64,000 bases of DNA from Clostridium neonatale (GCF_001458595.1 NZ_LN890328.1:2095317-2159316), one strand, 5' to 3'; shown: positions 36,500-46,120, counted from the stretch's first letter. Numbers and translations: made by a program. Notes: generated by a model from the letters alone, not told the origin.

Positions 36500-37000
36500 T
36501 TATTTAAATTCATTGCTTAAATTTACATAATTCAAGCTAGACTTTTTATTACTTTCAATTTCCTCTTGAGTTAATTTTCTAACCACTTTTGCTGGATTTC
36601 CAAGTATTAAAACATTATCCTCAAACACCTTATTAGATGTTATTAAACTTCCAGCCCCTATAATAGTATTATTGCCAATTTTAGATCCATTTAGTATTAT
36701 AGAGCCCATTCCAACTAGAACATTATTTCCTATTTCACACCCATGTATTATTGCTCCATGACCTATAGTACATCCTTCACCTATAACAACTTTGTAATCT
36801 TCATCCGTATGTATAACTGTATTTTCCTGAATATTAGTATTTTTCCCTACTACTATATTTTCAAGATCACCTCTTAGTACTGCTCCAAACCATATATTTA
36901 CATTTTTATCCAAATTCACATTACCTATTATGACTGATGTTTCTGCTATATATGTATTCTTATGGATTTTAGGCTCCTTATTCTTAAAATTCTTTATCAC
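36500..37000 (-). CDS. Gamma-carbonic anhydrase-like hexapeptide-repeat protein
   Basis: A 166-residue left-handed beta-helix protein (YrdA/PaaY-like). Hexapeptide repeats run from about residue 18 to 125 (VIIGNVNLDKNVNIWFGAVLRGD, then IGEGCTIGHGAIIHGCEIG). Histidines in VIHTDED and GHGAIIHG are at the positions of the zinc ligands of gamma-class carbonic anhydrases, so metal binding is likely. Catalytic activity in this subfamily is variable. It is transcribed with cvfB or alone; the gap is 39 bases. Confidence 0.85.
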   Translation of the reverse strand: MIKNFKNKEPKIHKNTYIAETSVIIGNVNLDKNVNIWFGAVLRGDLENIVVGKNTNIQENTVIHTDEDYKVVIGEGCTIGHGAIIHGCEIGNNVLVGMGSIILNGSKIGNNTIIGAGSLITSNKVFEDNVLILGNPAKVVRKLTQEEIESNKKSSLNYVNLSNEFK

Positions 37001-37118
37001 TTATGATCACCTCATTTAGATTATTAAAATTATTTTATCATTACAATTGCTTATTGTCATTATTTTAACTACTTCTCTAATAATATATATTATAAATAAT
37101 TTTTAGAGGTATATTTTT

Positions 37119-38126
37119 TTGGCTAGTAAAAAGAGTGATAAAAAAAATGAATTTGATATAAAAGACTTAAAATTTTATTATGGAATACCACATGCACATT
37201 CGGGATTTTCCACTGGACACGGCACCCCAATAGAGACTTTTGATTATGCCAGACATAATGGCTTAAATTTTTTAATATTAACCGATCATAATAATTACCT
37301 TACAAAAAAGGTTCGGGTTAAGGGAAATGAATTTACAAAATGGGATGCAAGTAAATATTTATCTTATAGATATAATAAAAAACATGAAAATTTCCTATCT
37401 ATCATAGGTTTTGAAAGTAAAACTAATCCCTTTGGTGATATGAACATAGTAAATTCTGATACTTTTTTTACAGGTACAGTTAATAATCTCCAGCTTATAT
37501 TATTATGGATGTTAAATAATCCACATGCTTTTATTTCAATCAATCATCCCCATAAACAAATACAGTATTTAGAATATAATCCTGTATTGAATAAACTTAT
37601 AACCTCCATAGAGGTTGGAAATGGTTCATATCCAAATAGATATATACGATATGAGCGGTATTATTATTACTTGTTAGATAAAGGATGGAAATTAAGTGCA
37701 ATTAATGGACAAGACAATCATCGAATGAACTTTGGTGACACTGAAAATTTAACTTGTGTTATCGCAAATAATTTAAATACAAACGCTCTTGTTGATGCCT
37801 TCAGAAAACATAGAACCTATTCTACTGAATCAAGAAGCTTAATAATGCATTTTACTATTAATAATACTTTTATGGGAGACACACTTTCAAAAGATATTAA
37901 TTCTCTTCAATTTTCTATATATGCTGAAGATCAAAATTATCTTATTAAAGAAATACACATCATTTCATATAATGGTAGCGTAATAAAGAAAATAACTGAT
38001 TTGAATCTTCATAGAATAAGATATATTTACAAACATAATCCTAAGTCAAACGAAACTTGGTTTATCATTAAAATTTTACTTGATAAAAATAAACTTGCAA
38101 TAAGTTCTCCTATTTTTAGGCAGTAA
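37119..38126 (+). CDS. PHP-domain phosphoesterase-like protein
   Basis: A 335-residue cytoplasmic protein. YGIPHAHSGFSTGHGTP followed by LILTDHNNY is the first pair of PHP metal-binding motifs. FESKTNPFGDMNIV and ISINHPHKQ supply further ligands, and INGQDNHRMNFGD the last. The order matches a histidinol-phosphatase-like PHP fold with a trinuclear metal site; the substrate is unknown. The start is TTG 37119, behind AGAGGT. The last 70 residues form a beta-rich tail not needed for the PHP core. Confidence 0.8.
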   Translation: MASKKSDKKNEFDIKDLKFYYGIPHAHSGFSTGHGTPIETFDYARHNGLNFLILTDHNNYLTKKVRVKGNEFTKWDASKYLSYRYNKKHENFLSIIGFESKTNPFGDMNIVNSDTFFTGTVNNLQLILLWMLNNPHAFISINHPHKQIQYLEYNPVLNKLITSIEVGNGSYPNRYIRYERYYYYLLDKGWKLSAINGQDNHRMNFGDTENLTCVIANNLNTNALVDAFRKHRTYSTESRSLIMHFTINNTFMGDTLSKDINSLQFSIYAEDQNYLIKEIHIISYNGSVIKKITDLNLHRIRYIYKHNPKSNETWFIIKILLDKNKLAISSPIFRQ

Positions 38127-38156
38127 AAAAGTCGGTAAAGTTAACCGACTTTTTAT
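38125..38156. terminator. Bidirectional terminator between convergent genes
   Basis: Stem AAAAAGTCGGT/ACCGACTTTTT (38126-38136 with 38144-38154). The hairpin overlaps the PHP stop codon and the end of the small membrane protein gene. Confidence 0.9.
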
Positions 38157-38476
38157 TTATCTTTGTTTTTAACTCTATTTGGCTTAGCTTTTGGTCTTAT
38201 TTGAATTTGTTTTTCTTTTTTCTTAACTCCCCCTGTTTGCAGTATATCCATGAACCATAAGAAAAATAGTACTGCTAATATAGAGAGTCCATAATTTACA
38301 AATACATTAACTTTTCCTGCAAACAATTGTATAATAAATAATACTATTGATATTGCAAGTGGTATGTATTTATTTATACGTATCTTAGAAAATACATACA
38401 TTCTGCAAAGTGCAAAACATACAAGTATAAGTATAAACATTAATACAAACATGAGAATTGAAGATAAAATAGCCAT
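38153..38476 (-). CDS. Small membrane protein, unknown
   Basis: A 107-residue protein with three hydrophobic helices (about 4-28, 36-53, 58-78) and a Lys/Arg-rich cytoplasmic tail (KKKEKQIQIRPKAKPNRVKN). No family is recognised. It starts at ATG 38476 behind AGGAGG, which makes it a credible gene. It stands alone. Confidence 0.7.
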   Translation of the reverse strand: MAILSSILMFVLMFILILVCFALCRMYVFSKIRINKYIPLAISIVLFIIQLFAGKVNVFVNYGLSILAVLFFLWFMDILQTGGVKKKEKQIQIRPKAKPNRVKNKDK

Positions 38477-38721
38477 AGCTTAAGTCCTCCTAAAAAAATC
38501 TATCCAATAATTAATATTAATTTATATTCAGAATATTATCAAGCATTATAAAGATTTTTATAACTTTCCATATTTACTATTCAGAATACATAAGTGTAAA
38601 ATTTTATTAAAATATCAATATTTCAAAAATATTTTTCTAAATCGTTATTTTCTTCTTTAAATTTAACATAATATTTGATAAAATAAAAATAAATTATATA
38701 AAATTAATTTGAGGTGATATT

Positions 38722-39189
38722 ATGGGTAGTATATCTAACGCTAATTTAGATGAATTAGATTTACAAATACTTGATTTATTAATAAAAGATTGCAGAACTC
38801 CTTATTTAGAAATTGCAAGAATCTGTCATGTAAGTGGCGGAACAATACATGTTAGAATGAAAAAGATGGAGGACCTTGGTATAATTAAAGGTTCTAGAAT
38901 AATTTTAAACTTACCAAAACTCGGCTATGATGTTTGCTGCTTTGTAGGTATCTACGTTGATAAAGCATCATCATTTAATTCAGTATTTGAAGAAATGTCT
39001 CATATTAAAGAAGTTGTGGAATTACATTTAACTACTGGTAATTTCTCTATGTTTGCTAAAGTAGTTTGTAGTAATATTTCTGACCTTCAAGACGTGCTTC
39101 TTAATAAAATAAATACTATTACAGGCATTCAAAGAACTGATACATTTATTTCATTATCTCAACCAATAGATAGAAATATTTCATTATAA
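38722..39189 (+). CDS. Lrp/AsnC-family transcriptional regulator
   Basis: A 155-residue regulator. The N-terminal helix-turn-helix (LDELDLQILDLLIKDCRTPY; ARICHVSGGTIHVRMKKMEDLGII) is followed by the RAM ligand-binding and oligomerisation domain (YDVCCFVGIYVDKASSF... VVELHLTTGNFSMFAKVVC). Such proteins sense amino acids and often act on a neighbouring or distant transport or biosynthesis gene; no target is adjacent except the DUF378 gene. It ends in a hairpin at 39187-39214 followed by ATTTTTG. Confidence 0.92.
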   Translation: MGSISNANLDELDLQILDLLIKDCRTPYLEIARICHVSGGTIHVRMKKMEDLGIIKGSRIILNLPKLGYDVCCFVGIYVDKASSFNSVFEEMSHIKEVVELHLTTGNFSMFAKVVCSNISDLQDVLLNKINTITGIQRTDTFISLSQPIDRNISL

Positions 39190-39219
39190 AGAAGAAAGTT
39201 AAATTTCTTCTTTAATTTT
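39187..39219 (+). terminator. Terminator of the Lrp gene
   Basis: An 11-bp stem (taaagaagaaa 39187-39197 with 39204-39214) followed by ATTTTTG; it overlaps the stop codon. Confidence 0.85.
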
Positions 39220-39353
39220 TGTTAAAATATGGCCTATACATTGCTTTAACAAATGTAATTTATTTATAATGCATAAAATATATACCACTAACGCATACTA
39301 TTCTTGAATTAAATTATTAATTTTATTTTTTAAATTTAAGGAGTGTGTTTTTA

Positions 39354-39551
39354 ATGAAAGTATTAGATACAATTGCACTTATATTAGTTATAATAGGCGG
39401 AATTAATTGGGGATTAATTGGATTCTTTCAATTTAACCTAGTTGGATCTCTTTTCGGATCTTTCTCAATGCTAAGTAGAATTATCTACGCTTTAGTTGGC
39501 ATTGCTAGTCTTTATAGTATTTCATTCTTTATGAAGGATAAAGTTTCATAA
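39354..39551 (+). CDS. DUF378 small membrane protein
   Basis: A 65-residue protein with two transmembrane helices. The motif IGGINWGLIGFFQFNLV is the DUF378 (YuzA-like) signature; the function is unknown. I place the start at ATG 39354, behind AAGGAGTG; an in-frame GTG three codons upstream is too close to that site. It ends before the hairpin at 39621-39673. Confidence 0.85.
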   Translation: MKVLDTIALILVIIGGINWGLIGFFQFNLVGSLFGSFSMLSRIIYALVGIASLYSISFFMKDKVS

Positions 39552-39620
39552 GATAATACATTCTAAAATAAAATAATTTATTATATGTTTTAAATATTGT
39601 ATATACAATAAATTAAAATT

Positions 39621-39673
39621 AAAACAACAAGCATGACGTATTAATTACTTTCATACATCATGCTTGTTGTTTT
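39621..39673. terminator. Bidirectional terminator
   Basis: A perfect 16-bp stem (aaaacaacaagcatga 39621-39636 with 39658-39673), T-rich on both sides. It separates the convergent DUF378 and HPr-kinase-like genes. Confidence 0.9.
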
Positions 39674-39686
39674 ACAAATTAATTTT

Positions 39687-41441
39687 TTATTTTTTTACTC
39701 TTTTAATTTCATCAAATAATTCTATTGCTGCACTTCTAGGACCAGTTTTTTCTTGCCCTTTAACACCCAAACATGTTTTAATTTGACCAACTTTGACTTG
39801 ATTAGATTTGAACATTAAATCAAAATATTCATCTATTAATATATCAGTTTCTATTTGCTTTTGTGCTGGTCCAAATGGATTTGCAAAATATGATTCTACA
39901 AGGCCTTTTTCTGTTGTTGTTCCTTTAGCAATTCTGGCACCTGCTTTAAATGTCTTTTTAGCATCATCCACATTTTCAAAGTAATTAAGATATTTATCGC
40001 CTTCTCTTACTTCATCATAATTATTTGCATAGAAGAAGAAATCTATTGGATAGCCCTTAGTTATTTCTTTGTATGATGCAACTGGCATAACTAATCTTGC
40101 ATTAATCTTATCAGGATTCATAAATATACTTCTATCTATTTCCTTGAATGCATAACCTTGATCTAAGTCATCTAATCTTACAAATGCGCCTATTTCTGTT
40201 CCGTAGCCTTTTATTACGCCATCTTCAATCTTAAATGTTCCCATATCATCAAAGATTATTGTCATATCTGAAATATAATCTTCACTTAAACTTCTAAAGG
40301 CTTCTAAGCTTTCTGATTTACCAGCGCCACTGTCTCCCATAATAACTACATTAGCAACATCACCGCTCTTTAATACAATGTTAACCATAGAACCATGGAT
40401 TGGTAAGTAGCCACGCTTAATCATAAGAAGATTATAAAGAGTTAATGTCATCTTCTTCATATAACCAAAGTAATCTATTTTCTCTGAATGATTTACATAT
40501 CCAAGCATTATATCATTTTTCTTATCATCATAGAAAACTGTTTGAAGCTCTTCTCCGTCATCTTTAGCGCCAAAAACATATATCATTTCTGGCTTTCTTC
40601 CTCTAGTTTCTTCACTTCTAGCCATTTCAAACAAGTTACATAATGTTATTCCATGTTCCATAAAATCTCTATGGAAGTATATGAAAATTAGCATCCCACC
40701 TATTTTAGCTGGATAGCAGAACCAATGCTCTTTATTTATTTGTGCATATTTTAATGGATTGTAGTCAATCTCAGTAAACATTCCGTCTCTTGTATTTCTC
40801 TTAGGATATGTTATAAATGGAGTCTCTAAAAGAATTTTATCTATAAATGGAATATCTTCTAATAGCTCATATCCTTGTGGTCTAGCCCATTCCATTTCAT
40901 GTATCATAACACATGCATTTCCACCTGCAGGTATTTGTCTATATACTTGTGGTTCATATCCAAGCATGCTCTTTTCTATTTTTCTATACAATTTTAATAT
41001 TAATACCGAAAAGTTATCATTAGCTTCAGTAAAACTTGCTGCTGCGAGTCCTTCTTGCACTTTATATCTATGAATTATTGTGTACCTCTCAAGTCTTCTC
41101 CAGAAAAGATAAAAATCTTCTACAAAAGCTATAAAATCATCTTTTAAACTTAGTAAATCTAAAAACCTTTCATTATGCTCAATAATTTCTTCCACACTCA
41201 TAACTGTTAAATATTTAATTATCTGAATTATATCTCTTCTTACATCTATTAAGCTATCTGTATTTAATGAATTACTTAAATATCTATATGATTTAGAATT
41301 TTTCTTTTTAGATCTTCTTAAATAGATATCTAAAATTCGTCTAAATCCGTCACTTTCTAATACAGCCTCAAAGCTATCACAATACTTTGCAGTAAAGTTA
41401 ATCATAACTTTGTCATTACTCATTGAAAATTCTTTTTTCAT
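39687..41441 (-). CDS. HPr kinase/PEPCK-like P-loop protein of unknown substrate
   Basis: A 584-residue cytoplasmic protein. The C-terminal part has PIHGSMV (347-353), P-loop GDSGAGKSE (369-377) and FDDMG (397-401). The order HG...GxSGxGKSE...DD is that of the HPr kinase/phosphorylase core, which shares its fold with ATP-type PEP carboxykinase. The N-terminal 340 residues are unrelated to HprK and helical at first; VKLNP-like PEPCK substrate motifs are absent. It may be annotated elsewhere as a PEP carboxykinase, but that activity is not supported by what I see. The start is ATG 41441, behind GGGGGGACG. Confidence 0.7.
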   Translation of the reverse strand: MKKEFSMSNDKVMINFTAKYCDSFEAVLESDGFRRILDIYLRRSKKKNSKSYRYLSNSLNTDSLIDVRRDIIQIIKYLTVMSVEEIIEHNERFLDLLSLKDDFIAFVEDFYLFWRRLERYTIIHRYKVQEGLAAASFTEANDNFSVLILKLYRKIEKSMLGYEPQVYRQIPAGGNACVMIHEMEWARPQGYELLEDIPFIDKILLETPFITYPKRNTRDGMFTEIDYNPLKYAQINKEHWFCYPAKIGGMLIFIYFHRDFMEHGITLCNLFEMARSEETRGRKPEMIYVFGAKDDGEELQTVFYDDKKNDIMLGYVNHSEKIDYFGYMKKMTLTLYNLLMIKRGYLPIHGSMVNIVLKSGDVANVVIMGDSGAGKSESLEAFRSLSEDYISDMTIIFDDMGTFKIEDGVIKGYGTEIGAFVRLDDLDQGYAFKEIDRSIFMNPDKINARLVMPVASYKEITKGYPIDFFFYANNYDEVREGDKYLNYFENVDDAKKTFKAGARIAKGTTTEKGLVESYFANPFGPAQKQIETDILIDEYFDLMFKSNQVKVGQIKTCLGVKGQEKTGPRSAAIELFDEIKRVKK

Positions 41442-41515
41442 TTTTCGTCCCCCCATTATGAATTTTTTATATCAAAAAAATTTCATTTTATTTCACTTTG
41501 CCACGTTCTTATAAC

Positions 41516-41543
41516 ATTATACCATATTTTTTGCAATATTCAA
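41516..41543 (-). promoter_or_regulatory. Sigma-A promoter of the HPr-kinase-like gene
   Basis: TTGAAT at 41543-41538 and TATAAT at 41521-41516, spacer 16. The rest of the 393-base divergent gap (41442-41834) is AT-rich and holds no gene that I can see. Confidence 0.7.
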
Positions 41544-41834
41544 CCTATCAATTTTTCATTTGTTGCATTTTTCATTTAAAACTTTCTTACTTCATTTAGC
41601 TATTTTAGAGTGAAATACGCAGTTTGTAATTATATTTTCATTCAATATATTAATCTTATGCTAAATGAATAATTAATGTGATTTTAAGAACGTTAATATA
41701 TTTTTCAAACTTTTTATTCGCATTTCATATTTTTCCTTAATATTCTAATTCTTTTTATAATCCTTCCATTCTTGTTAATTTAATGGTAAAATATCCCTAA
41801 TTCATTATGTATTATTTTTTACGGAGAGAACTTT

Positions 41835-42713
41835 ATGAATAAAAATAAATTATTTAGAAAAAGACACATTTCCTTATTTGCAAATATTTTCATATTAGTT
41901 GCTTTATTAATATTTGTTAAACTTTCTTTTAACTTTAATAATTATTCTAATACTTATAAAAATGCCATGCTCGTTCACTATATTGATGTAGGTCAAGGTG
42001 ATTCTGTTCTTATTCAAGTAAATAATAAGAATCTTTTAATTGATTCTGGACCGGAGTCCAATAAGAATAATCTATTAAAATATTTAAAAAATCTTAATAT
42101 TGATACATTAGATTATGTAATAGCAACCCATCCCCACGAAGATCATATAGGAAATATGCAGCATATAATAAATACTTATAATATCTCAGCTTTTTATGCA
42201 CCAAAAGTTACAACTAGCTCTAAAACCTTTGAGCAAATGATAGATTCTTTAAAACGAAAAAATTTAAAAATAAATGTTATAAAGCAAGGTATATCATCCA
42301 TAGATTTAGGTAATAATACTAAAGTTACAGTCTTCTCACCTAACCATGATAGTTATGATAATTTAAATAACTATTCTCCAATTATGAAGATAGAATATAA
42401 AAATACTTCATTTTTATTTACTGGTGATGCTGAAGAAGAAGTTGAAAGTGAAGTTTTAAAGAATAATTTCCCTTTATCTTCTGATGTATTAAAAGCTGGG
42501 CATCACGGTTCCTCTACTTCAACCAGCGCTTCTTTTCTTAATGCTGTTAATCCTAGTATATGTGTGATCAGTGCTGGTATAAATAATAATTATAATCATC
42601 CAAATCCTACTACATTAAAAAAGCTACAAAAAAATAAATGTATTATTTATAGAACAGATAAACTTGGAGATATATTGCTTATTTCTGATGGAACTACTAT
42701 TAAAAAAAAATAG
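41835..42713 (+). CDS. Membrane-anchored ComEC-like metallo-hydrolase
   Basis: A 292-residue protein: one N-terminal transmembrane anchor (about 13-31), then a metallo-beta-lactamase domain. It has HYIDVGQGDSVLI, LIDSGP, the metal motif THPHEDHIGNM, TGDAEEEVE and AGHHGSSTSTS, all close to the C-terminal hydrolase domain of ComEC/Rec2. The competence channel domain is absent. Stand-alone forms like this are secreted or anchored outside the cell and may degrade nucleic acids or phosphodiesters; the substrate is not established. A small hairpin terminator (42707-42729) follows. Confidence 0.85.
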   Translation: MNKNKLFRKRHISLFANIFILVALLIFVKLSFNFNNYSNTYKNAMLVHYIDVGQGDSVLIQVNNKNLLIDSGPESNKNNLLKYLKNLNIDTLDYVIATHPHEDHIGNMQHIINTYNISAFYAPKVTTSSKTFEQMIDSLKRKNLKINVIKQGISSIDLGNNTKVTVFSPNHDSYDNLNNYSPIMKIEYKNTSFLFTGDAEEEVESEVLKNNFPLSSDVLKAGHHGSSTSTSASFLNAVNPSICVISAGINNNYNHPNPTTLKKLQKNKCIIYRTDKLGDILLISDGTTIKKK

Positions 42714-42732
42714 TACATGTGACTATTTTCTT
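42707..42732 (+). terminator. Terminator of the ComEC-like gene
   Basis: Stem aaaatagt (42707-42714) with actatttt (42722-42729), followed by CTTTCT. Confidence 0.6.
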
Positions 42733-42798
42733 TCTATTTACTAAATATAAATTTAATAAAATACCAAAAATAATACTGCGTTGTTAATACAAGAAATA

Positions 42799-42827
42799 TT
42801 GACATAAAAAGACCATTGAGATATGAT
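42799..42827 (+). promoter_or_regulatory. Sigma-A promoter of gltX
   Basis: TTGACA at 42799-42804 and TATGAT at 42822-42827, spacer 17; gltX starts about 50 bases further. There is no room for a T-box leader. Confidence 0.8.
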
Positions 42828-42878
42828 AAAAGTATTGTTAAAATGCAAGTTAATTATTAGAAATTGGGAGTGAAAAAC

Positions 42879-44336
42879 ATGGCAAATAAAATTAGAACAA
42901 GATTTGCACCTAGTCCAACTGGGTATATGCATGTTGGTAATTTAAGAACAGCTCTTTATGCATACCTTATTGCAAAGCATGAAGATGGTGATTTCATATT
43001 AAGAATAGAAGATACTGATCAAGAAAGATTAGTTGAAGGTGCTACAGATATAATCTTTAACACTTTAAAAATGACTGGACTTAATCATGATGAAGGTCCA
43101 GATATAGGTGGTCCAGTTGGTCCATATGTTCAAAGTGAAAGAAAAGATATTTATCTTGAATATGCTAAAAAATTAATTGAAAAAGGTGAGGCTTATTACT
43201 GCTTCTGTTCTAAAGACAGATTAGATATGCTTAAAGAAAATGCTGAAGCATTAAAGAGACCTTTTAAATATGACAAACATTGTGCTCACTTAACAAAAGA
43301 AGAAATAGAAGAAAATTTAGCTAAAGGACTTCCTTATGTTATAAGACAAAATAACCCAACTACAGGTACAACAACTTTTGAGGATGTCATTTACGGAAAA
43401 ATATCTGTTGATAACTCAGAACTTGAAGACATGATTTTAATAAAATCTGATGGTCTTCCAACTTACAATTTTGCAAATGTTGTTGATGACCACTTAATGG
43501 GAATAACTCACGTAGTTAGAGGAAATGAATATCTTTCATCTTCACCTAAATATAACAGATTATATGAAGCATTTGGATGGGATGTTCCAGTTTATGTTCA
43601 CTGTCCTCCAATAATGAAAGACCAACATAATAAGTTATCTAAGAGAAATGGTGATGCTTCATTTGGTGACCTTATAGATAAAGGCTATTTAAAAGAAGCT
43701 GTACTTAACTATATAGCTTTACTTGGATGGAACGATGGATCAAATGAAGAAATATTCAGTTTACAAGAATTAACAGAAAAATTTGATTATAAAGATATAA
43801 GTAAATCACCAGCTATTTTTGATAGTGCTAAGCTTAGATGGATGAATGGAGAATATATAAGAAAACTTTCTTTAGATGAATTCCATGAACTAGCAATGGT
43901 TCAATATAAGAAAGTATTACACAAAGATTTTGATTTTAAATTTATATCAGAATTATTACATACAAGATGTGAAGTATTAACTGATATACCAGAACAAATT
44001 GATTTCTTAGAAGAACTTCCTGAATACTCTACAGATCTTTATGTTCATAAGAAAATGAAGAGCACTGTTGAAACTTCGCTTGAAAATTTAGAAAAAGTAT
44101 ATCCTGTTATTGAAGCTATAGGTGAAGATAACTGGAATATTGATTATTTACATGAAAAAGTATTTGAATTAATTAAATCTTTAGAAATAAAGAATGGTAC
44201 AATGCTATGGCCTATAAGAACTGCTCTTTCTGGCAAATCATTTACACCAGGTGGTGCTTTTGAAATTGCTATTCTTATCGGAAGAGAAGAATCACTTAAG
44301 AGATTACAAAAAGGTATTGAACTTTTAAAAGCATAA
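42879..44336 (+). CDS. gltX: Glutamyl-tRNA synthetase
   Basis: Charges tRNA-Glu (and tRNA-Gln in organisms using the amidotransferase route). The protein has 485 residues, class I. RFAPSPTGYMHVGNLRTALYA holds the HIGH-like HVGN, and KLSKRNGDASF the KMSKS-like loop. The C-terminal anticodon-binding domain ends at ALSGKSFTPGGAFEIAILIG. The start is ATG 42879 (MANKIRTRF), behind GGGAGTG; an in-frame TTG 15 bases upstream is rejected. It is a single gene, ended by a strong terminator. Confidence 0.96.
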   Translation: MANKIRTRFAPSPTGYMHVGNLRTALYAYLIAKHEDGDFILRIEDTDQERLVEGATDIIFNTLKMTGLNHDEGPDIGGPVGPYVQSERKDIYLEYAKKLIEKGEAYYCFCSKDRLDMLKENAEALKRPFKYDKHCAHLTKEEIEENLAKGLPYVIRQNNPTTGTTTFEDVIYGKISVDNSELEDMILIKSDGLPTYNFANVVDDHLMGITHVVRGNEYLSSSPKYNRLYEAFGWDVPVYVHCPPIMKDQHNKLSKRNGDASFGDLIDKGYLKEAVLNYIALLGWNDGSNEEIFSLQELTEKFDYKDISKSPAIFDSAKLRWMNGEYIRKLSLDEFHELAMVQYKKVLHKDFDFKFISELLHTRCEVLTDIPEQIDFLEELPEYSTDLYVHKKMKSTVETSLENLEKVYPVIEAIGEDNWNIDYLHEKVFELIKSLEIKNGTMLWPIRTALSGKSFTPGGAFEIAILIGREESLKRLQKGIELLKA

Positions 44337-44337
44337 T

Positions 44338-44374
44338 AAAAAGGGACCTCTAAAAAAGAGGCCCCTTTTTAAAA
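44338..44374 (+). terminator. Terminator of gltX
   Basis: Stem AAAAAGGGACCTCT with AGAGGCCCCTTTTT (44338-44351, 44357-44370; one mismatch), a textbook intrinsic terminator. Confidence 0.93.
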
Positions 44375-44435
44375 GTAAAGTACTGTTTACTTCTAGAAAG
44401 AATCTGTGTTTATTCTGTTTATTATTCTATAATCT

Positions 44436-45209
44436 TTAAGCTAAATTATCCTTTATATCTTCTTTATCTATCTCAACAATAACTTCTGCATTATCATCAT
44501 CATCTTCTTCAATTTCTTCTATATTTTTTATTTCATCAATATCTTCTATTTCTTCTTCAACTTCTTCAAAAATATATTTTTTCCAATTGACATAAATATA
44601 ATATAAATTAACTACATCTTGTTCATTATATTGAAGTATTTTATCAATTTTTTCTTGAGGCATTCTTTTAAAATAACTTCTATCTTTAATTACTTTATGA
44701 AAAGTTTTAGCTAAATTAGATCCGCTAATTACTTCTCCTTCTCTTACAATATCAAATATTTTTTCAAGATTTTTAAGACCTATTGATGAATTTTTATCTT
44801 TTTCATATTCCTTTTGGATATCAATAGAATCAAATTCATCTTCAAAATTATAATATATCTCCTGTTCTTTAAACAGATAGTTAATCACCGTAAAATCATT
44901 ATTGCCTGAAAAAGTAACTATTGCCTTTTTACCTTTTTCTTTCATATTCACAAAATACTTTTTTGCAAGATATAGTATATACGTTGCTTCGTATTTGTCC
45001 TCAATCATATATTGAGTAACTTTGATTTCTTTACTTTTCTTATCATATTCACATGCACCAAAAACCCCTATACATTTGGGCTTTTTATATACGTAGTGCT
45101 CAAGGTCAAAAAATATTAATTCTTCTGGTTTATATTCCCTATCTTCAGGTTTTATCATAAATTCATCGCTGTATTCTTCTACCTTCACATTGTTCTCTCG
45201 AATAATCAC
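44436..45209 (-). CDS. YprB-like RNase H-fold exonuclease domain protein
   Basis: A 257-residue protein with the RNase_H_2 (YprB) fold. IFFDLEHYVY gives the first Asp/Glu pair, VTFSGNNDFTVINYLF the second motif, and YNEQDVVNLYYIY the last acidic residues. The C-terminal 45 residues are extremely acidic (EEVEEEIEDIDEIKN onward), a low-complexity tail. The start is a GTG at 45209 with a weak ribosome site, 15 bases after the HAD gene, which suggests coupling. Nuclease activity is inferred from the fold only. Confidence 0.75.
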   Translation of the reverse strand: MIIRENNVKVEEYSDEFMIKPEDREYKPEELIFFDLEHYVYKKPKCIGVFGACEYDKKSKEIKVTQYMIEDKYEATYILYLAKKYFVNMKEKGKKAIVTFSGNNDFTVINYLFKEQEIYYNFEDEFDSIDIQKEYEKDKNSSIGLKNLEKIFDIVREGEVISGSNLAKTFHKVIKDRSYFKRMPQEKIDKILQYNEQDVVNLYYIYVNWKKYIFEEVEEEIEDIDEIKNIEEIEEDDDDNAEVIVEIDKEDIKDNLA

Positions 45210-45223
45210 AGTACCACTCTTTC

Positions 45224-45952
45224 CTATACAAACTGTATATCTTCAATATCTAAATTGTATATTACATCTTTTCTCTCAACAATAACATTAACTTTTTTTA
45301 TTAACTCTCTATCACTTATAACTTTTTGAAGCAGCTCTTTTGTAGCATTCATACAATATGGGTACTTAACACTCTTAAACATAGTGTAATCTCCAGATGT
45401 ATCACCATAAGCATAGCTTTTTGATAAATCTATATCATATTTATCTACAAATTTTTGTATAGATTTTTCTTTGCTTTTACTGTCCCACATTGGAATAACT
45501 TCACCAGTATAAATATTATCTTCATTTACTATATAGTTAGCTCCAACATAGTCTGTAAATCCATATTTTTTAGCCATTTCAGCTACCATTTCCGAAGGTG
45601 AACCTGAGATTATTATTAAGGTATGATTATTATCTTTATGCCATTTAATTCTATCTCGTGTAAAAGTGTAAACTCTATCACCTTTTTGTTCTACTATTTT
45701 CTTAGCTATATACTCCATTTGGCTCTTTTCTAAACCTTTAATTGATTCAATATAAATATCTGTCATTTTCAAAAGATAATCATCATAATCGCCCTGCCTC
45801 TTATCCCATTTTAAATAATCTGGCCTAACATCATTATACCATCTTTCAGTCTCTATTATTTCATACTTAACCATCTTTTTGAATATTTCTGTTATAAGCC
45901 CTTCTCTATATAGTGTTCCATCTAAATCAAAAAATGCTGCTACATTTGACAT
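45224..45952 (-). CDS. HAD-family (IB subclass) phosphatase
   Basis: A 242-residue hydrolase of the SerB/PSPase-like HAD subclass. FFDLDGTLYREG has the nucleophile and acid/base Asp, IIISGSPSEMV the second motif, and YAYGDTSGDYTMF the metal motif. A helical cap lies between the first two motifs. The substrate is unknown. It starts at ATG 45952 behind AAAGGTG and probably forms an operon with the YprB-like gene. Confidence 0.88.
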   Translation of the reverse strand: MSNVAAFFDLDGTLYREGLITEIFKKMVKYEIIETERWYNDVRPDYLKWDKRQGDYDDYLLKMTDIYIESIKGLEKSQMEYIAKKIVEQKGDRVYTFTRDRIKWHKDNNHTLIIISGSPSEMVAEMAKKYGFTDYVGANYIVNEDNIYTGEVIPMWDSKSKEKSIQKFVDKYDIDLSKSYAYGDTSGDYTMFKSVKYPYCMNATKELLQKVISDRELIKKVNVIVERKDVIYNLDIEDIQFV

Positions 45953-46120
45953 ATTTAATCACACCTTTCTTTTAATAATTTTAATAAGATGATTTATCTA
46001 TAGTTTTATTATAATAAAAAGATTTAAAAATCTAGATTTTTTTAATATTTATTTTTATTCTACTATATTATATATATTAACATTAAGTATGGAACTACAT
46101 ATATTATAGTTTAACTATAT

